Assembly (NCBI RefSeq): GCF_029537375.1
Contig: NZ_CP120679.1
Location: forward strand, 3,515,501-3,579,500
Source: Bacillus sp. HSf4
GTDB lineage: Bacteria; Bacillota; Bacilli; Bacillales; Bacillaceae
Length of the DNA stretch: 64,000 nt
Reading direction: 5' to 3'
Shown here: in pieces, positions 1 to 9,262 of the stretch
How positions within the stretch are numbered: the first letter of the stretch is position 1
Layout of the letters: each line of letters starts with the position of its first letter
Notes under the pieces: model-generated
What the model was told of the DNA's origin: nothing
The model's database searches: none
The model's input: only the letters and a program-made list of their open reading frames with translations
Made by a program: the position numbers and the translations under genes

Positions 1-315
1 AAGTTCCCTGAAAAACAGGAAAAGCTGTTTGCAAAACAAGACGACAAGTTTGCTTTTATGACGGAAAACAAGGAATCGATTCCTGAGATGGACGGAGATG
101 TTCTGTTCTATTTCACATATAAACCTGCGGAAAGCAAAAAAGATGCAGAAACATGGCAAAACGATTGGACAAGCGATCCGCTTTGGAAAAAGCTAAAAGC
201 AGTGAAATCCGGAAACGCGCATGAAGTCGATGATGCCATCTGGACGACGGCAGGCGGTGTAAAAGCGGCTTACCTGTTTCTTGATGATATCGAAAAATAC
301 TTTTTGAAATCTTAA
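1..315 (+). CDS. iron-siderophore ABC transporter substrate-binding protein (3' part)
   Basis: The reading frame is open from the first base, so the 5' end lies outside the window; about 104 C-terminal residues are visible. The tail, with a W-x(4)-GGVKAAYLFLDDIEKYF ending, matches the C-terminal helix of FecB/FhuD-type periplasmic-binding lipoproteins that deliver ferric siderophores to an ABC importer (YfiY/YhfQ group in Bacillus). The protein would be anchored on the outer face of the membrane by a lipobox that is not in view. A strong terminator follows at once. Which siderophore it binds cannot be told from this fragment. Confidence 0.75.
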   Translation, partial: KFPEKQEKLFAKQDDKFAFMTENKESIPEMDGDVLFYFTYKPAESKKDAETWQNDWTSDPLWKKLKAVKSGNAHEVDDAIWTTAGGVKAAYLFLDDIEKYFLKS

Positions 316-326
316 ATCACACTAAA

Positions 327-359
327 AAAGGAGCATTTCCGCTTTGGAAATGCTCCTTT
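327..359. terminator. bidirectional intrinsic terminator
   Basis: A 14-bp perfect stem (AAAGGAGCATTTCC with its complement) and a 5-base loop, preceded by A residues and followed by TTT. It serves the binding-protein gene on the plus strand and touches the stop codon of the yusW-like gene on the minus strand. Confidence 0.85.
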
Positions 360-807
360 ATGATTTTCCGGTATACCGTTTTGCCGTTCCGTCAGGCCAT
401 TTAACCTGCAGCTGAAACCGGTCATATCCTTCATCCAGATTAAAGGCTTCCAGCACATAGCGGATGACGTCTGACTGCGAATCGGATTTGGCGATTGATA
501 GCTCGCTCAACACCATCTTCATTTCGTTCAGCGCTTCTTCTCCCTCGCGATCCAGATCGTTCAGCCTGTCGATGATTTCAGCTTCTTCCCGCTCTTGTTT
601 TGCGTAGCTTGCTTCAAATGTATTATGTTTGCCGTCACCGTAGCTCACCTTTAACACAAACCGGTCAAAGGGAATGCTGTTTACATCCGCAACAGGGGCG
701 TCCTTTCCGATTGTTTCCTCGCCTTCCGCCTGCTGTTCGGCAACGGACTGACACCCGTTTAACAAGACGACGGACACAAGAAAACAGGCGATCCGAAAAA
801 CGTTCAT
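358..807 (-). CDS. yusW: YusW-family lipoprotein
   Basis: A 149-residue secreted lipoprotein of the YusW-like family; its function is not known. The N-terminus is a typical lipoprotein signal: short basic start, hydrophobic stretch and the lipobox VLLNGC, so the mature protein would be anchored on the outer membrane face. The C-terminal half carries the family pattern of acidic and aromatic residues (YDRFQLQVKWPDGT). The ATG at 807 is chosen because AGGAG lies at the right distance before it; a GTG three codons upstream sits on the ribosome site. In B. subtilis yusW also precedes yusX, which supports the name. Confidence 0.75.
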   Translation of the reverse strand: MNVFRIACFLVSVVLLNGCQSVAEQQAEGEETIGKDAPVADVNSIPFDRFVLKVSYGDGKHNTFEASYAKQEREEAEIIDRLNDLDREGEEALNEMKMVLSELSIAKSDSQSDVIRYVLEAFNLDEGYDRFQLQVKWPDGTAKRYTGKS

Positions 808-888
808 ACAGTTCACTCCTATATGGACATTACTATTAGCTATGTCCAGTTTGCCGTAAACTCATGCAAACAGGAGGAATCTCACTTT

Positions 889-2673
889 TTAAGTCAGCGC
901 TAAAAATGCTTCCGCATCCCGGACAGCCAGCTGAATGGCGTCTTCCCAAAAGCCCCGCTGTGTCAAATCAGCGCCGAGATGCTTCATCGCCAGATCTTCA
1001 ACCGTCATGGAGGCTGTATCTTTTAAAAGCGCGATATATTTTTCCTCAAACGCGCGCCCTTCTTTCAAAGCCTGTGCATAAATACCGAGCGAAAACAAGT
1101 AGCCGAACGTGTAAGGAAAATTGTAAAACGGCACAGATGTAATGTAAAAATGGAGCTTGGAAGCCCAGAAATAAGGATGGTATTCCCCAAGCGCCCCGCA
1201 AAACGCTTCTTTTTGCGCTTCTTCCATCAGCTCATTCAGCTTGTCGACAGAGACGACCCCCTTTTTGCGTTCCTCATAAAAGCGGGTTTCAAATAAAAAT
1301 CTCGCATGGATGTTCATAAAGAAAGCGACGCTCCGCTGTACTTTGTCTTCCAGAAGAACGAGCTTTTCCTCATCTGAATCAGCTTCTTTCAAAGCGGCAT
1401 CGGCCACGATCATTTCCGCGAATGTTGAAGCCGTTTCCGCCACATTCATCGCATACGCCCTGTTCAGCGGCCTTTCGCCAAGGATGGTTTCCTGGTGAAA
1501 AGCATGGCCGAGCTCGTGCGCAAGTGTCGATACATTCGACGGACTGCCGGCGAATGTCATAAATATCCTCGATTGACCGCTGTCCGGGAAGTTGGCGCAA
1601 AAGCCGCCTGGACGTTTGCCTCCCCTGTCTTCCGCTTCAATCCATCTGTCCTTGAACGCCTTTTCCGTAAATGCGGACAGCTTTTTGCCAAACTTGTCAA
1701 ACTGGCTGGTGATAAAACCGGCCGCTTCATGATACGAATATTCCTTTGCGGCAGAGCCGATTGGAGCATCGACATCATACCAGCTCAACCGATCCAAACC
1801 AAAAAGAGACGCTTTCCGCAAAAGGTAGTCGGCAAACGGCTGTTTATGATCGATAATGACCTCCCACATCACATCAAGGGTTTCCTGCTTCATCCGGTTG
1901 ACGTCAAGCGGCTCCTTCAGGACACTGTCCCAGTCCCTTGCCTTATATACGTTCAGTCTGAAGCCCGCCAGGTGATTCAGGGTGCTGCTTAATAAATCGG
2001 CGTGCTGCTTCCAGCCATGATCAAGGTTTTCAAATACGGAGCTGCGGATCTTCCGGTCAGGTTTGGACGTCAGATTTTGCGCTTGTCCGACAGACAGAAT
2101 TTTCGTTTCCCCATCTTCTTCATACGGAATTTGAATTTGATTGATGATGCTGTTGTACAGATCCCCCCAGGCATGGTATCCGTCGACAGACAGCCCTTGA
2201 ATCAATGACTCCTGTTCGGTGCCGAGCTTTTCGGTTACCCGTGTTCGCCTTTCATTCAAAATATAGGCGATAGCCGAAAGCTCTTCATCCTTCAGAATCG
2301 TTTTCCAGTCTTCGTTTGAAACGTCAGCAAGCTTGCTGTCTAAAACGGTCAACACCTTTTGAAACTCTGCAGCCATCTGTGTGATTTCAAAATTGAGGGC
2401 GTTCGCCTTTAAATCGGTCGTGTCCTGTGCTTGCAGACAGCCGATATACGCCTGCGCCTCCCTGATTTTCACATCGGTTTCTTCAAAGAGCGCCAGCGCC
2501 TCTTTGAGGGCGCCGAGCTCCGTTTTTGATACATACAGGGCTTCCGCCTTTTCTTTAAAAGTGGAGAGCAGTGAGCTGATTTCTTTTAAATATGCCTGAA
2601 AGGCTTTAGAATCGCTCCCGCCTTTAAAGAAAACATCGAGATCCCATGTGTCCTTGAGATGATGATATGCCAC
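889..2673 (-). CDS. yusX: M3-family oligoendopeptidase (PepF/YusX type)
   Basis: A 594-residue cytoplasmic zinc metallopeptidase of family M3, subgroup oligoendopeptidase F. The zinc motif HELGHAFHQ (HExxH) lies near residue 388, with the downstream glutamate expected in the AETASTFAEM segment. Length is normal for PepF proteins (about 590-600). Such enzymes trim short peptides of roughly 6-18 residues in the cytoplasm. There is no signal peptide or membrane segment. The gene follows the B. subtilis order yusW-yusX-yusZ. TATAAT on the minus strand about 40 bases upstream of the start could be its -10. Confidence 0.88.
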   Translation of the reverse strand: MAYHHLKDTWDLDVFFKGGSDSKAFQAYLKEISSLLSTFKEKAEALYVSKTELGALKEALALFEETDVKIREAQAYIGCLQAQDTTDLKANALNFEITQMAAEFQKVLTVLDSKLADVSNEDWKTILKDEELSAIAYILNERRTRVTEKLGTEQESLIQGLSVDGYHAWGDLYNSIINQIQIPYEEDGETKILSVGQAQNLTSKPDRKIRSSVFENLDHGWKQHADLLSSTLNHLAGFRLNVYKARDWDSVLKEPLDVNRMKQETLDVMWEVIIDHKQPFADYLLRKASLFGLDRLSWYDVDAPIGSAAKEYSYHEAAGFITSQFDKFGKKLSAFTEKAFKDRWIEAEDRGGKRPGGFCANFPDSGQSRIFMTFAGSPSNVSTLAHELGHAFHQETILGERPLNRAYAMNVAETASTFAEMIVADAALKEADSDEEKLVLLEDKVQRSVAFFMNIHARFLFETRFYEERKKGVVSVDKLNELMEEAQKEAFCGALGEYHPYFWASKLHFYITSVPFYNFPYTFGYLFSLGIYAQALKEGRAFEEKYIALLKDTASMTVEDLAMKHLGADLTQRGFWEDAIQLAVRDAEAFLALT

Positions 2674-2735
2674 TTGAAAAACCCCCCTTGTTCGTCATGT
2701 TTCCATTATAAGATAATTTTACCTTCCTGAGGTAA

Positions 2736-2773
2736 AAAAAGCGGCCGGGCCATGAGCAACCGGCACGCTTTTA
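2736..2773 (-). terminator. terminator of the DD-carboxypeptidase gene
   Basis: On the minus strand an AAAAGCG...CGCTTTTTTT hairpin with an inner GCCGG/CCGGC stem follows the stop codon of the frameshifted DD-carboxypeptidase and ends in a T run. Confidence 0.7.
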
Positions 2774-2781
2774 TGATGTTT

Positions 2782-3935
2782 TTACAGCTGGCGCAGCCGT
2801 TTGACGGCATAGCTTGCGGCCGCCAGGCTGACCAGACCGAAGGCGAATAAAAATAGCCCGCTTTTATTCTGCGGTCCGCCTTGAGCGGCCGCAGCCTGAT
2901 CCGCGCCGTTTTCCACGGACGGATCGGCGATCTTAACGGATTTCAACAGTCTCCCGTCCTCCCCTTTGATTTTCAGCACTCCGTCGCTTCCCAGGCTTTC
3001 ACTGAGCACTTCGCCTTTCTTTTTTGTGACAAATACAGGGTGTTCCAGTTCAAGGCTTGTCCCGTCCTTGGTCGCAAACCGGCTTCCCTTTTTATATGCG
3101 GCTGTTTCAAACCCGTTAAACCCTTCATCCAAAAGCGCTTTTGTATCCTTGTACATCATGTTTTGATGGTCTGCTTTCATCACAACGGCGATCAAATCCA
3201 GGCTTCCCCGCGACGCCGTTGTGACAAGGGTGTGCTTCGATTCATCCACATATCCGTTTTTGCCGCCGGTTATCCCTTGATAAGGAATTTCTCCGATCAG
3301 CATGCGATGATGGTTTTTCAATGTCGTGTCCCAGGTCTCGCCGTGCCAGGCCATTTGCTTCTGTGAAAAAATGTCACGGAAGGTCTTGTTTCTCATCGCA
3401 TATTCCGTTATTTTCGCCATGTCGAGGCCGTCGTGTAATGATCCTTGTCAAACAGTCCGTGGGGATTTGTGAAATGCGTATCTTTGGCTCCCGCACGCTC
3501 TGCGACAAACGCGTTCAAGTCGTCGGCAAACCGTTCAACACTGCCGCTTACATGTTCAGCAATCGCCGTTCCGGCATCATTGCCGGAATTCATCAGCAGC
3601 CCTTGAAGCAGCCGTTTTAAGGGCACCGTTTCCCCTTCTTCCAGGTAAACGCTTGTCCCTTCCGTATCAGCCGCTCTTTTGCTGACTTTCACACGATCTT
3701 TCAGATTTCCTTTTTCGATCGCATAAATCGCTGTCGCAATTTTTGTAATGCTGGCGGGATACATTTTTTTGCCGCCGTTTTTTTCATATATCACCTGTCC
3801 CGATTTCGCGTCAATCAATATAGCGGAAACGCTTTGAATACGCGGCTTCTTTTTTTCCCCTGCTTTAGCCGAACCATGAAAAAACATGGTCGAGCATAGT
3901 ACAATGCAGAAGAGGAGATGTATTTTCGTTTTCAT
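2782..3935 (-). pseudogene. D-alanyl-D-alanine carboxypeptidase (S11), frameshifted
   Basis: Two adjacent minus-strand frames together make one S11 (DacF/PBP5-like) DD-carboxypeptidase of about 385 residues. The first part (3408-3935, 175 aa) has a signal peptide, the catalytic ASITK (SxxK) and SGN motifs. The second part (2782-3420) continues without loss of homology and holds GGKNG in place of the usual KTG triad, plus a C-terminal membrane anchor and basic tail. The junction reads HYTTAS then frame loss just before MAKITEYA at about 3419-3423; one missing base explains it. As written only a truncated enzyme lacking the third motif would be made. It may be a genuine mutation or a sequencing error. 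Intact, it would trim the fifth D-Ala of peptidoglycan stems outside the membrane. Confidence 0.8.
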
Positions 3936-4090
3936 CGTGTCACCCTGCCTTTAATATCAAACTGCTGCGTGAATCAGCAGACTTTTTCTGAAAAATAGGT
4001 CTTTTAGCACTTTCTAAATTCTATCAATGTTATCAATCCTCTGGCAAGAACAATTTGTCAACATGTCAAAATAGGAACGGAGGAAACGCT

Positions 4091-4948
4091 TTGAAAGACA
4101 AAACCGCAATCGTAACGGGAGCCAGCAGCGGCTTTGGTTTATTGACCGCATTAAAGCTTGCCGAAACCCATTTTGTGATCGCAACGGCGAGGCAGCCGGA
4201 AAAAGCGGCAGCATTGCAAAAACGCATCGCCGAGCTTGGCGCTGAAGCTTCGATTACCGTCACAGCGCTTGACGTCACAAAAGAGCATTCCATTTCATCA
4301 TTCTCTGAAAAACTTAAAGGTTACGGAGCCGTTGACCTTCTCGTCAATAATGCGGGGACAGCTTACGGGGGCTTTGCCGAAGAGCTGCCTCTAGAGCAGT
4401 ACAGAAAACAGTATGAAACGAATGTGTTCGGATTAATCGCCGTCACTCAAGCCGTTCTTCCTTATATGAAGAAAAACGGCGGCGCCAAGATCATCAATAT
4501 CAGCAGCATCAGCGGACGAATCGCTTTTCCCGCTTTTTCGCCTTACGCCTCTTCAAAACATGCCGTCGAAGGATTCTCAGAAAGCCTTCGCCTCGAGCTG
4601 CGCCCATTCGGAATCGATGTGGCCGTCATCGAGCCGGGCTCCTATAAGACGGCGATCTGGGACACTTCTTTAGCCGGACAGGTAACTGTCCCTGATGCGG
4701 GTTCTCCATACGCCGGATACTTTGCCCAAATCTCGGACTTCATTGCAAAAAACCGCAGGCAATACGGAAATCCCGAAGAAGTGGCCCGATTGATCAGCCG
4801 TCTCGCGCAAAAAAAGCGGCTTAAAAAGCTGCGCTATCCGATCGGCAAAGGCGTAGGCCTGCTGATTTTCTGCCACGCATTGCTGCCATGGCGGATATGG
4901 GAGTGGGCGGTCGGCAAAAATCTGTTTAAATCAGGTTATTTAAAATAA
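4091..4948 (+). CDS. yusZ: short-chain dehydrogenase YusZ
   Basis: A 285-residue classical SDR, presumably cytoplasmic; substrate unknown. The N-terminus has the NAD(P) motif TGASSGFG, then NNAG, the catalytic serine in NISSIS and YASSK (YxxxK). The longer C-terminus with a hydrophobic patch (GLLIFCHALLPW) is typical of the 280-residue YusZ-like group. The TTG at 4091 is chosen because ACGGAGGAAACG stands 5-8 bases before it; an ATG twelve codons upstream has no ribosome site. Its stop codon lies inside the PerR box of mrgA. Gene order matches B. subtilis yusZ-mrgA. Confidence 0.85.
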   Translation: MKDKTAIVTGASSGFGLLTALKLAETHFVIATARQPEKAAALQKRIAELGAEASITVTALDVTKEHSISSFSEKLKGYGAVDLLVNNAGTAYGGFAEELPLEQYRKQYETNVFGLIAVTQAVLPYMKKNGGAKIINISSISGRIAFPAFSPYASSKHAVEGFSESLRLELRPFGIDVAVIEPGSYKTAIWDTSLAGQVTVPDAGSPYAGYFAQISDFIAKNRRQYGNPEEVARLISRLAQKKRLKKLRYPIGKGVGLLIFCHALLPWRIWEWAVGKNLFKSGYLK

Positions 4949-4989
4949 TTATAATTTAGTATTTATTTTAATTTTATATTTGTTATAAT
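4940..4989 (+). promoter_or_regulatory. mrgA promoter with PerR box
   Basis: Bases 4940-4954 read TTAAAATAATTATAA, 14 of 15 matches to the PerR operator TTATAATNATTATAA and nearly palindromic. It overlaps the yusZ stop codon. An extended -10, TGTTATAAT, follows (TATAAT at 4984-4989), with no good -35. PerR with bound metal would repress mrgA and release it on peroxide oxidation, as known for B. subtilis mrgA. Confidence 0.8.
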
Positions 4990-5027
4990 ATAATTAACAA
5001 ATGAAAAACACGAGGAGGAAATTTTAC

Positions 5028-5492
5028 ATGATCACACAACAACTAAAACAACAAAATCCTGTACTTGAAAACTCAATGAATACAAATTTGTCAAACTGGT
5101 TCATCCTCTACACGAAGCTTCACCGCTTCCATTGGTATGTAAAAGGACCGCACTTCTTTACCTTGCATGAAAAATTTGAAGAGCTCTACAATCACGCCGC
5201 TGAAACAGCCGATGTCATCGCGGAAAGGCTGCTTGCCATCGGCGGGCGTCCGCTTTCAACCATGAAAGAATATCTTGATCACGGCACCATCTCTGATTCC
5301 GGTTCAGAAGAAACAGCATCTGATATGGTATCATCACTGATCAGCGACTACCGGCAAATCCGGACGGAAATTCAGCATACCATTGAACTTGCCGAAGATA
5401 AATCAGACCATTCTACCGCTGACCTTTATATCGCCTTAACAGAGGAAATTGATAAGCAAATTTGGATGCTTTCTTCATTTTTGGGCGAGTAA
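5028..5492 (+). CDS. mrgA: Dps-family DNA-binding iron-storage protein MrgA
   Basis: A 154-residue Dps/ferritin-like protein that forms dodecamers, stores iron through its ferroxidase centres and protects DNA from peroxide. The Dps signature is clear: [24 protein letters not shown] with the H...H and D/E ferroxidase ligands, then [18 protein letters not shown]. The ATG at 5028 follows GAGGAGGAAATTTT; an ATG nine codons earlier lacks such a site. A PerR box lies upstream, and a terminator follows. Length and sequence agree with B. subtilis MrgA. Confidence 0.95.
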   Translation: MITQQLKQQNPVLENSMNTNLSNWFILYTKLHRFHWYVKGPHFFTLHEKFEELYNHAAETADVIAERLLAIGGRPLSTMKEYLDHGTISDSGSEETASDMVSSLISDYRQIRTEIQHTIELAEDKSDHSTADLYIALTEEIDKQIWMLSSFLGE

Positions 5493-5572
5493 TATACAGA
5501 AGCCGTGGCAGATTGCCATGGCTTTCAAATGTTTTAAAAAACGCTCTGATGCCGATATCAAAGTCGGCACGC

Positions 5573-5605
5573 AAAAAAGCCATGGCACGCGCCATGGCTT
5601 TTTTA
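5573..5605. terminator. bidirectional terminator between mrgA and htrB
   Basis: A 14-bp stem AAAAAAGCCATGGC / GCCATGGCTTTTTT with a 4-base loop, A-rich before and T-rich after, between two convergent genes. A related GCCATGGC stem at about 5504-5526 may add a second hairpin behind mrgA. Confidence 0.9.
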
Positions 5606-5606
5606 T

Positions 5607-6977
5607 TTATGATTTACTTTTCGTAAGCTTCGCTTTCAGCGTTTTTTCCTTGCCTTTTCTCAGCACTTCAAATGTGGCGGTCTCTCCCGCTTTTGTTTCC
5701 GTATAAAGAATTTTTCTGAGATCGGAAGTCGTTTCAACTTTTGTTCCGTTCATTTTGATGACGACATCGCCCGCCTTCATTCCGGCTTTGTCTGCAGGCG
5801 AATTCGGCGACACTTTATCAATATACACACCGGTATTGAGCTGATCTCCAAAGAGACCCAGCGTATTCGTCTGATATTGTTCAGGAACCTGCTGCATATC
5901 GATCATTTGAACGCCCAGGAACGGCCGTTCCACTTTTCCTTTTTGCAACAGCTCATCGACAATCGGCTGTACATCATTGCTCGGGATGGCAAAGCCAAGC
6001 GATTCGACGCCGGTCTGACTGATCTTCAGGCTGTTGATGCCGATGACCTGGCCGCTGGAGTTGATCAGCGGCCCGCCGCTGTTGCCCGGGTTGATCGCCG
6101 CATCCGTCTGAAGGACGTTCATATCCCAATTGCCCTCAGATGTGGAGACTTCGATCGTCCGGTTGACACCGCTGATGATCCCCTCTGTGACCGTTCGTGA
6201 AAATTGAAGGCCGAGAGGGTTTCCGATCGCGATCACTTTCTCGCCTGCCCGCAGTTTTGAAGAATCTCCGAAACTTGCAACCTTTTCAACGTTTTTGCTG
6301 CTGATCTGCAAAACTGCCAAATCGGTCAGCGCATCACTGCCGATGATCTTGGCATCGGTCGTTTTCCCGTTGTATAAAGAAATCGTAACCTTTGTTGCTC
6401 CTTCAACAACATGGTTGTTTGTAATGATATAGGCTTTATCGCCGTCTTTTTTAAAGATGACGCCGGACCCTGTCCCGCTTTCTTCAACATCATCCTCGGA
6501 AAAGCCGAAGCTGGCTTGAATATTGGAGACTCCGACAATCGTCGGCTCCAAGTCTTCCACCATATCGGCAACATTGTTGGCGTCTGTCACAGGCTTTGTC
6601 GTAAAGTTCTGCGATTGTTTCGGCACCGTCTGTTTGCCGCCTGCTGCATCATCTTGATGATCGGCCGGCAGATACGGTGAAATCCCCAATACCAGTCCGC
6701 CGCCGATGATGCCTCCCAAAATCGGACTGAGCCATGATGCCTTGCGCCGCTTTTCTTTTGCTGTTCTCGCTTCCCTGCCCTGTTCAAGGGCTGCGGCTGT
6801 TTCCTCATGAGCAGGATCCGGCTCTTCATCCGCATCCTTTTGTAAAATCAATTCGGGTTCGTTTGCCGGCAGGCTTCTGCCTTGTTCCTCAGAACCCGCT
6901 GTTTGCGGTATCTTTGCCTCTTCTTGCTGAGGCTGTTCATGTTCATTTTTTTGCTCGTCATCGCGTCTAAAGTCCAT
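5607..6977 (-). CDS. htrB: membrane-anchored HtrA-type serine protease HtrB
   Basis: A 456-residue HtrA/DegP-family quality-control protease. It has a long acidic cytoplasmic N-terminus (residues 1-80), one membrane segment (about 82-102), then an extracytoplasmic trypsin-like domain with the triad His189 (TNNHVV), Asp219 (LTDLAV) and Ser300 (GNSGG), and one PDZ domain at about 355-450. It degrades or refolds misfolded secreted proteins outside the membrane. It is divergent from cssR, as B. subtilis htrB (yvtA) is, and is expected to be induced by CssRS under secretion or heat stress. Confidence 0.93.
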   Translation of the reverse strand: MDFRRDDEQKNEHEQPQQEEAKIPQTAGSEEQGRSLPANEPELILQKDADEEPDPAHEETAAALEQGREARTAKEKRRKASWLSPILGGIIGGGLVLGISPYLPADHQDDAAGGKQTVPKQSQNFTTKPVTDANNVADMVEDLEPTIVGVSNIQASFGFSEDDVEESGTGSGVIFKKDGDKAYIITNNHVVEGATKVTISLYNGKTTDAKIIGSDALTDLAVLQISSKNVEKVASFGDSSKLRAGEKVIAIGNPLGLQFSRTVTEGIISGVNRTIEVSTSEGNWDMNVLQTDAAINPGNSGGPLINSSGQVIGINSLKISQTGVESLGFAIPSNDVQPIVDELLQKGKVERPFLGVQMIDMQQVPEQYQTNTLGLFGDQLNTGVYIDKVSPNSPADKAGMKAGDVVIKMNGTKVETTSDLRKILYTETKAGETATFEVLRKGKEKTLKAKLTKSKS

Positions 6978-7104
6978 AAGCGTACACTTCCTTTATTTTT
7001 CTTGTCTTCAACGTTCGCAAATGGCAGAAAGCTTTAACACTCACAAAAAAAAGAGATACCGGCCGTATATGTTTCATTTCATGCAAATTCCTTTCTTCCC
7101 TGTT

Positions 7105-7194
7105 AAGCATCTTATCGAAACATTATGGGATAAAAATGAAAAGAATATGTGAAATTATGAAAATTGACCAGACGTGTGTTAAAACTAGTATAAT
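7105..7194. promoter_or_regulatory. htrB/cssR divergent promoter region
   Basis: Between the divergent genes, TATAAT at 7189-7194 with TTGACC at 7164-7169 (spacer 19) can serve cssR. Just upstream, between about 7130 and 7165, TGAAA-type repeats recur with roughly helical spacing (AATGAAAAG, TGTGAAAT, TATGAAAAT) and read as TTTTCA repeats toward htrB. CssR is known to control this intergenic region in B. subtilis; that these repeats are its site is my inference. Confidence 0.4.
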
Positions 7195-7219
7195 GACGTA
7201 GAAAGGATGTGAACCGACC

Positions 7220-7894
7220 TTGTCATACACCATTTATCTAGTTGAAGATGAAGAGAATTTAAATGAATTGCTGACAAAATATTTAGAAAGCGAAGGCTGG
7301 CACGTCACTTCTTTTCTGAATGGTGAAAGCGCCAGGCAAAAAATCGGCCAGTCACCTCATTTATGGATTCTCGATATTATGTTACCAGATATCGACGGCT
7401 ATACGCTAATAAAAGAAATAAAAAATGAAGATCCCGATGTTCCCGTCATCTTTATTTCCGCACGGGATGCGGATATCGACAGGGTGCTCGGTCTGGAACT
7501 CGGCAGCAGCGATTATATTTCCAAGCCGTTTCTTCCGCGCGAATTGATCATCCGCGTTCAGAAGCTTCTCAAGCTTATATATAAAGAAGACCCGTCCGCA
7601 AAGAAAAAAGGAACGGCTGTTTCCGTCTATGAAGTCTTCGAGGATCTGAGGGAAGTCTATGAAAAGGACATGATGATTAATCTGACATCAAAGGAATTCG
7701 ACCTTCTGCTCCTCTTTATGAACAACCAGGGCCGCGCCTTTTCAAGAGAGGATATTCTCACCAGCGTCTGGGGAGATGATTACTTTGGGACAGACCGGGT
7801 TGTGGACGACCTTGTCAGAAGACTGCGCAAAAAAATGCCTGAACTCAAAGTGGAGACGATCTACGGGTTTGGATACAGGATGTTGAAATCATGA
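7220..7894 (+). CDS. cssR: response regulator CssR
   Basis: A 224-residue OmpR/PhoB-type response regulator. The N-terminal receiver has the acidic pair (VEDEEN), the phospho-acceptor aspartate in LDIMLPDIDG and the conserved lysine (SKPF). The C-terminus is a winged helix ending in a YGFGYRM motif. Start is TTG at 7220 after AAAGGATGTG. It overlaps cssS by four bases (ATGA), so the pair is translationally coupled. With CssS it senses misfolded secreted protein and activates htrA and htrB. Confidence 0.93.
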   Translation: MSYTIYLVEDEENLNELLTKYLESEGWHVTSFLNGESARQKIGQSPHLWILDIMLPDIDGYTLIKEIKNEDPDVPVIFISARDADIDRVLGLELGSSDYISKPFLPRELIIRVQKLLKLIYKEDPSAKKKGTAVSVYEVFEDLREVYEKDMMINLTSKEFDLLLLFMNNQGRAFSREDILTSVWGDDYFGTDRVVDDLVRRLRKKMPELKVETIYGFGYRMLKS

Positions 7895-9237
7895 AAAATA
7901 AATCGCTCGCATTTCAAATCTGGGCGGTCATTTGCGGAATTTTATTAACCGTCTCGATTTTCCTTATATTCTTATTTTCATCGACGTTACGAAACTTTTT
8001 CACAGATGAGATTTATACAAACATTGAAAATGAGCAGCACGTCCTGACGGAATACGGATTTTCCGATTCACCCGAAAGGGAATTTGGCGGAGGCAATGGC
8101 TCGCGAAGCACGAACCGCTATGTACAGCATGTTCTGCTGCCCGAAAACGGGACGGTCTACCAAAGTCCGCAGATTTTGCCGGATTCGTTTATCAAGAAAG
8201 TGCAAAAACTGGGTAAAAAACAGACGGCATCTTCAAAGAGATATTCAGAAAATGTCAATGGCAAGCATGTTTTCTTTGTGCTCAAAAAATTCAGGACCCA
8301 GGATGAGACGTTTCTATTATTGTCATATGCGCTTGATTCCTACAGGGATGACTTATCATATACCCTGTTCAAACAGCTTCTGTTTATTTTGATCGTCGTC
8401 ATTTTGCTAAGCTGGATACCATCGATTTGGCTGGCAAAGTATTTATCAAGGCCGCTTGTGACGCTGGAAAAGCATGTCAAACGGATTTCAAAACAGGATT
8501 GGGACGATCCGGTCATCGTCGACAGGGAGGATGAAATCGGAAAGCTCGGACATACCATTGAGGATATGCGCCAGAAACTGATTCAAAAGGATGAGACAGA
8601 GCGGACGCTCCTGCAAAACATCTCCCACGATCTGAAAACGCCCGTCATGGTGATCCGCGGATATACCCAGTCAATCAAAGACGGCATTTATCCGAAAGGC
8701 GATTTGGAAAACACGATTCATGTTATCGAAGGTGAAGCTGAAAAGCTGGAAAAGAAAATCAAAGACCTCTTGTACCTCACAAAGCTCGATTATTTGCTGA
8801 GACAGGAAAGACAATACGGAACGTTTGATATACAAAAGGTGATAAAAGAAGTTGTTGAACGCTTGAGATGGTCTAAAAAAGAACTGATCTGGAAGGTTGA
8901 TTTTGAAGAGGAAACAATGTTGACAGGCGATCAAGAACAATGGAGCAAGCTGATGGAAAACGTTCTTGAAAACCAGATCCGCTATGCGGAAACACGTATC
9001 GAAATCAGCGTGAAATCTGCGAAAACATATACGATGATCATCATCAAAAATGACGGTCCCCACATTGAAGAAGAGATGCTTTCCAGCCTGTACGAGCCTT
9101 TTAATAAAGGGAAGAAAGGCGAATTTGGCATTGGGCTCAGCATCGTCAAACGAATTTTGACTCTTCATCAAGCTGATATGACCATTCGAAATGATGAAAC
9201 AGGTGTTTGTTACACGATATCCGTTCCTAAAAAATAG
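7891..9237 (+). CDS. cssS: sensor histidine kinase CssS
   Basis: A 448-residue membrane histidine kinase. Two membrane segments (about residues 10-30 and 158-178) bracket an extracytoplasmic loop of about 125 residues; then a HAMP region, the H-box ISHDLKTPV with phospho-His near residue 246, an N-box (ENVLENQI), and a G-box (GIGLSIVKRI). It pairs with the overlapping cssR. In B. subtilis this pair answers secretion stress. A terminator overlaps its stop codon. Confidence 0.93.
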   Translation: MKNKSLAFQIWAVICGILLTVSIFLIFLFSSTLRNFFTDEIYTNIENEQHVLTEYGFSDSPEREFGGGNGSRSTNRYVQHVLLPENGTVYQSPQILPDSFIKKVQKLGKKQTASSKRYSENVNGKHVFFVLKKFRTQDETFLLLSYALDSYRDDLSYTLFKQLLFILIVVILLSWIPSIWLAKYLSRPLVTLEKHVKRISKQDWDDPVIVDREDEIGKLGHTIEDMRQKLIQKDETERTLLQNISHDLKTPVMVIRGYTQSIKDGIYPKGDLENTIHVIEGEAEKLEKKIKDLLYLTKLDYLLRQERQYGTFDIQKVIKEVVERLRWSKKELIWKVDFEEETMLTGDQEQWSKLMENVLENQIRYAETRIEISVKSAKTYTMIIIKNDGPHIEEEMLSSLYEPFNKGKKGEFGIGLSIVKRILTLHQADMTIRNDETGVCYTISVPKK

Positions 9238-9262
9238 ACTGTAGACGCTGCAGTCTTTTTTT
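9237..9262. terminator. terminator between cssS and yirB
   Basis: An 8-bp stem GACTGTAG/CTGCAGTC (one G-U), loop ACG, followed by seven T. It begins in the cssS stop codon and reaches the stop codon of the convergent yirB gene. Confidence 0.8.

Noticed and set aside
6734..6970. Plus-strand frames opposite htrB and other long antisense frames (for example 8671-9330, 15352-16038, 21253-21981)
   Set aside because: They mirror well-supported genes, lack ribosome sites and have compositions expected of complementary strands.
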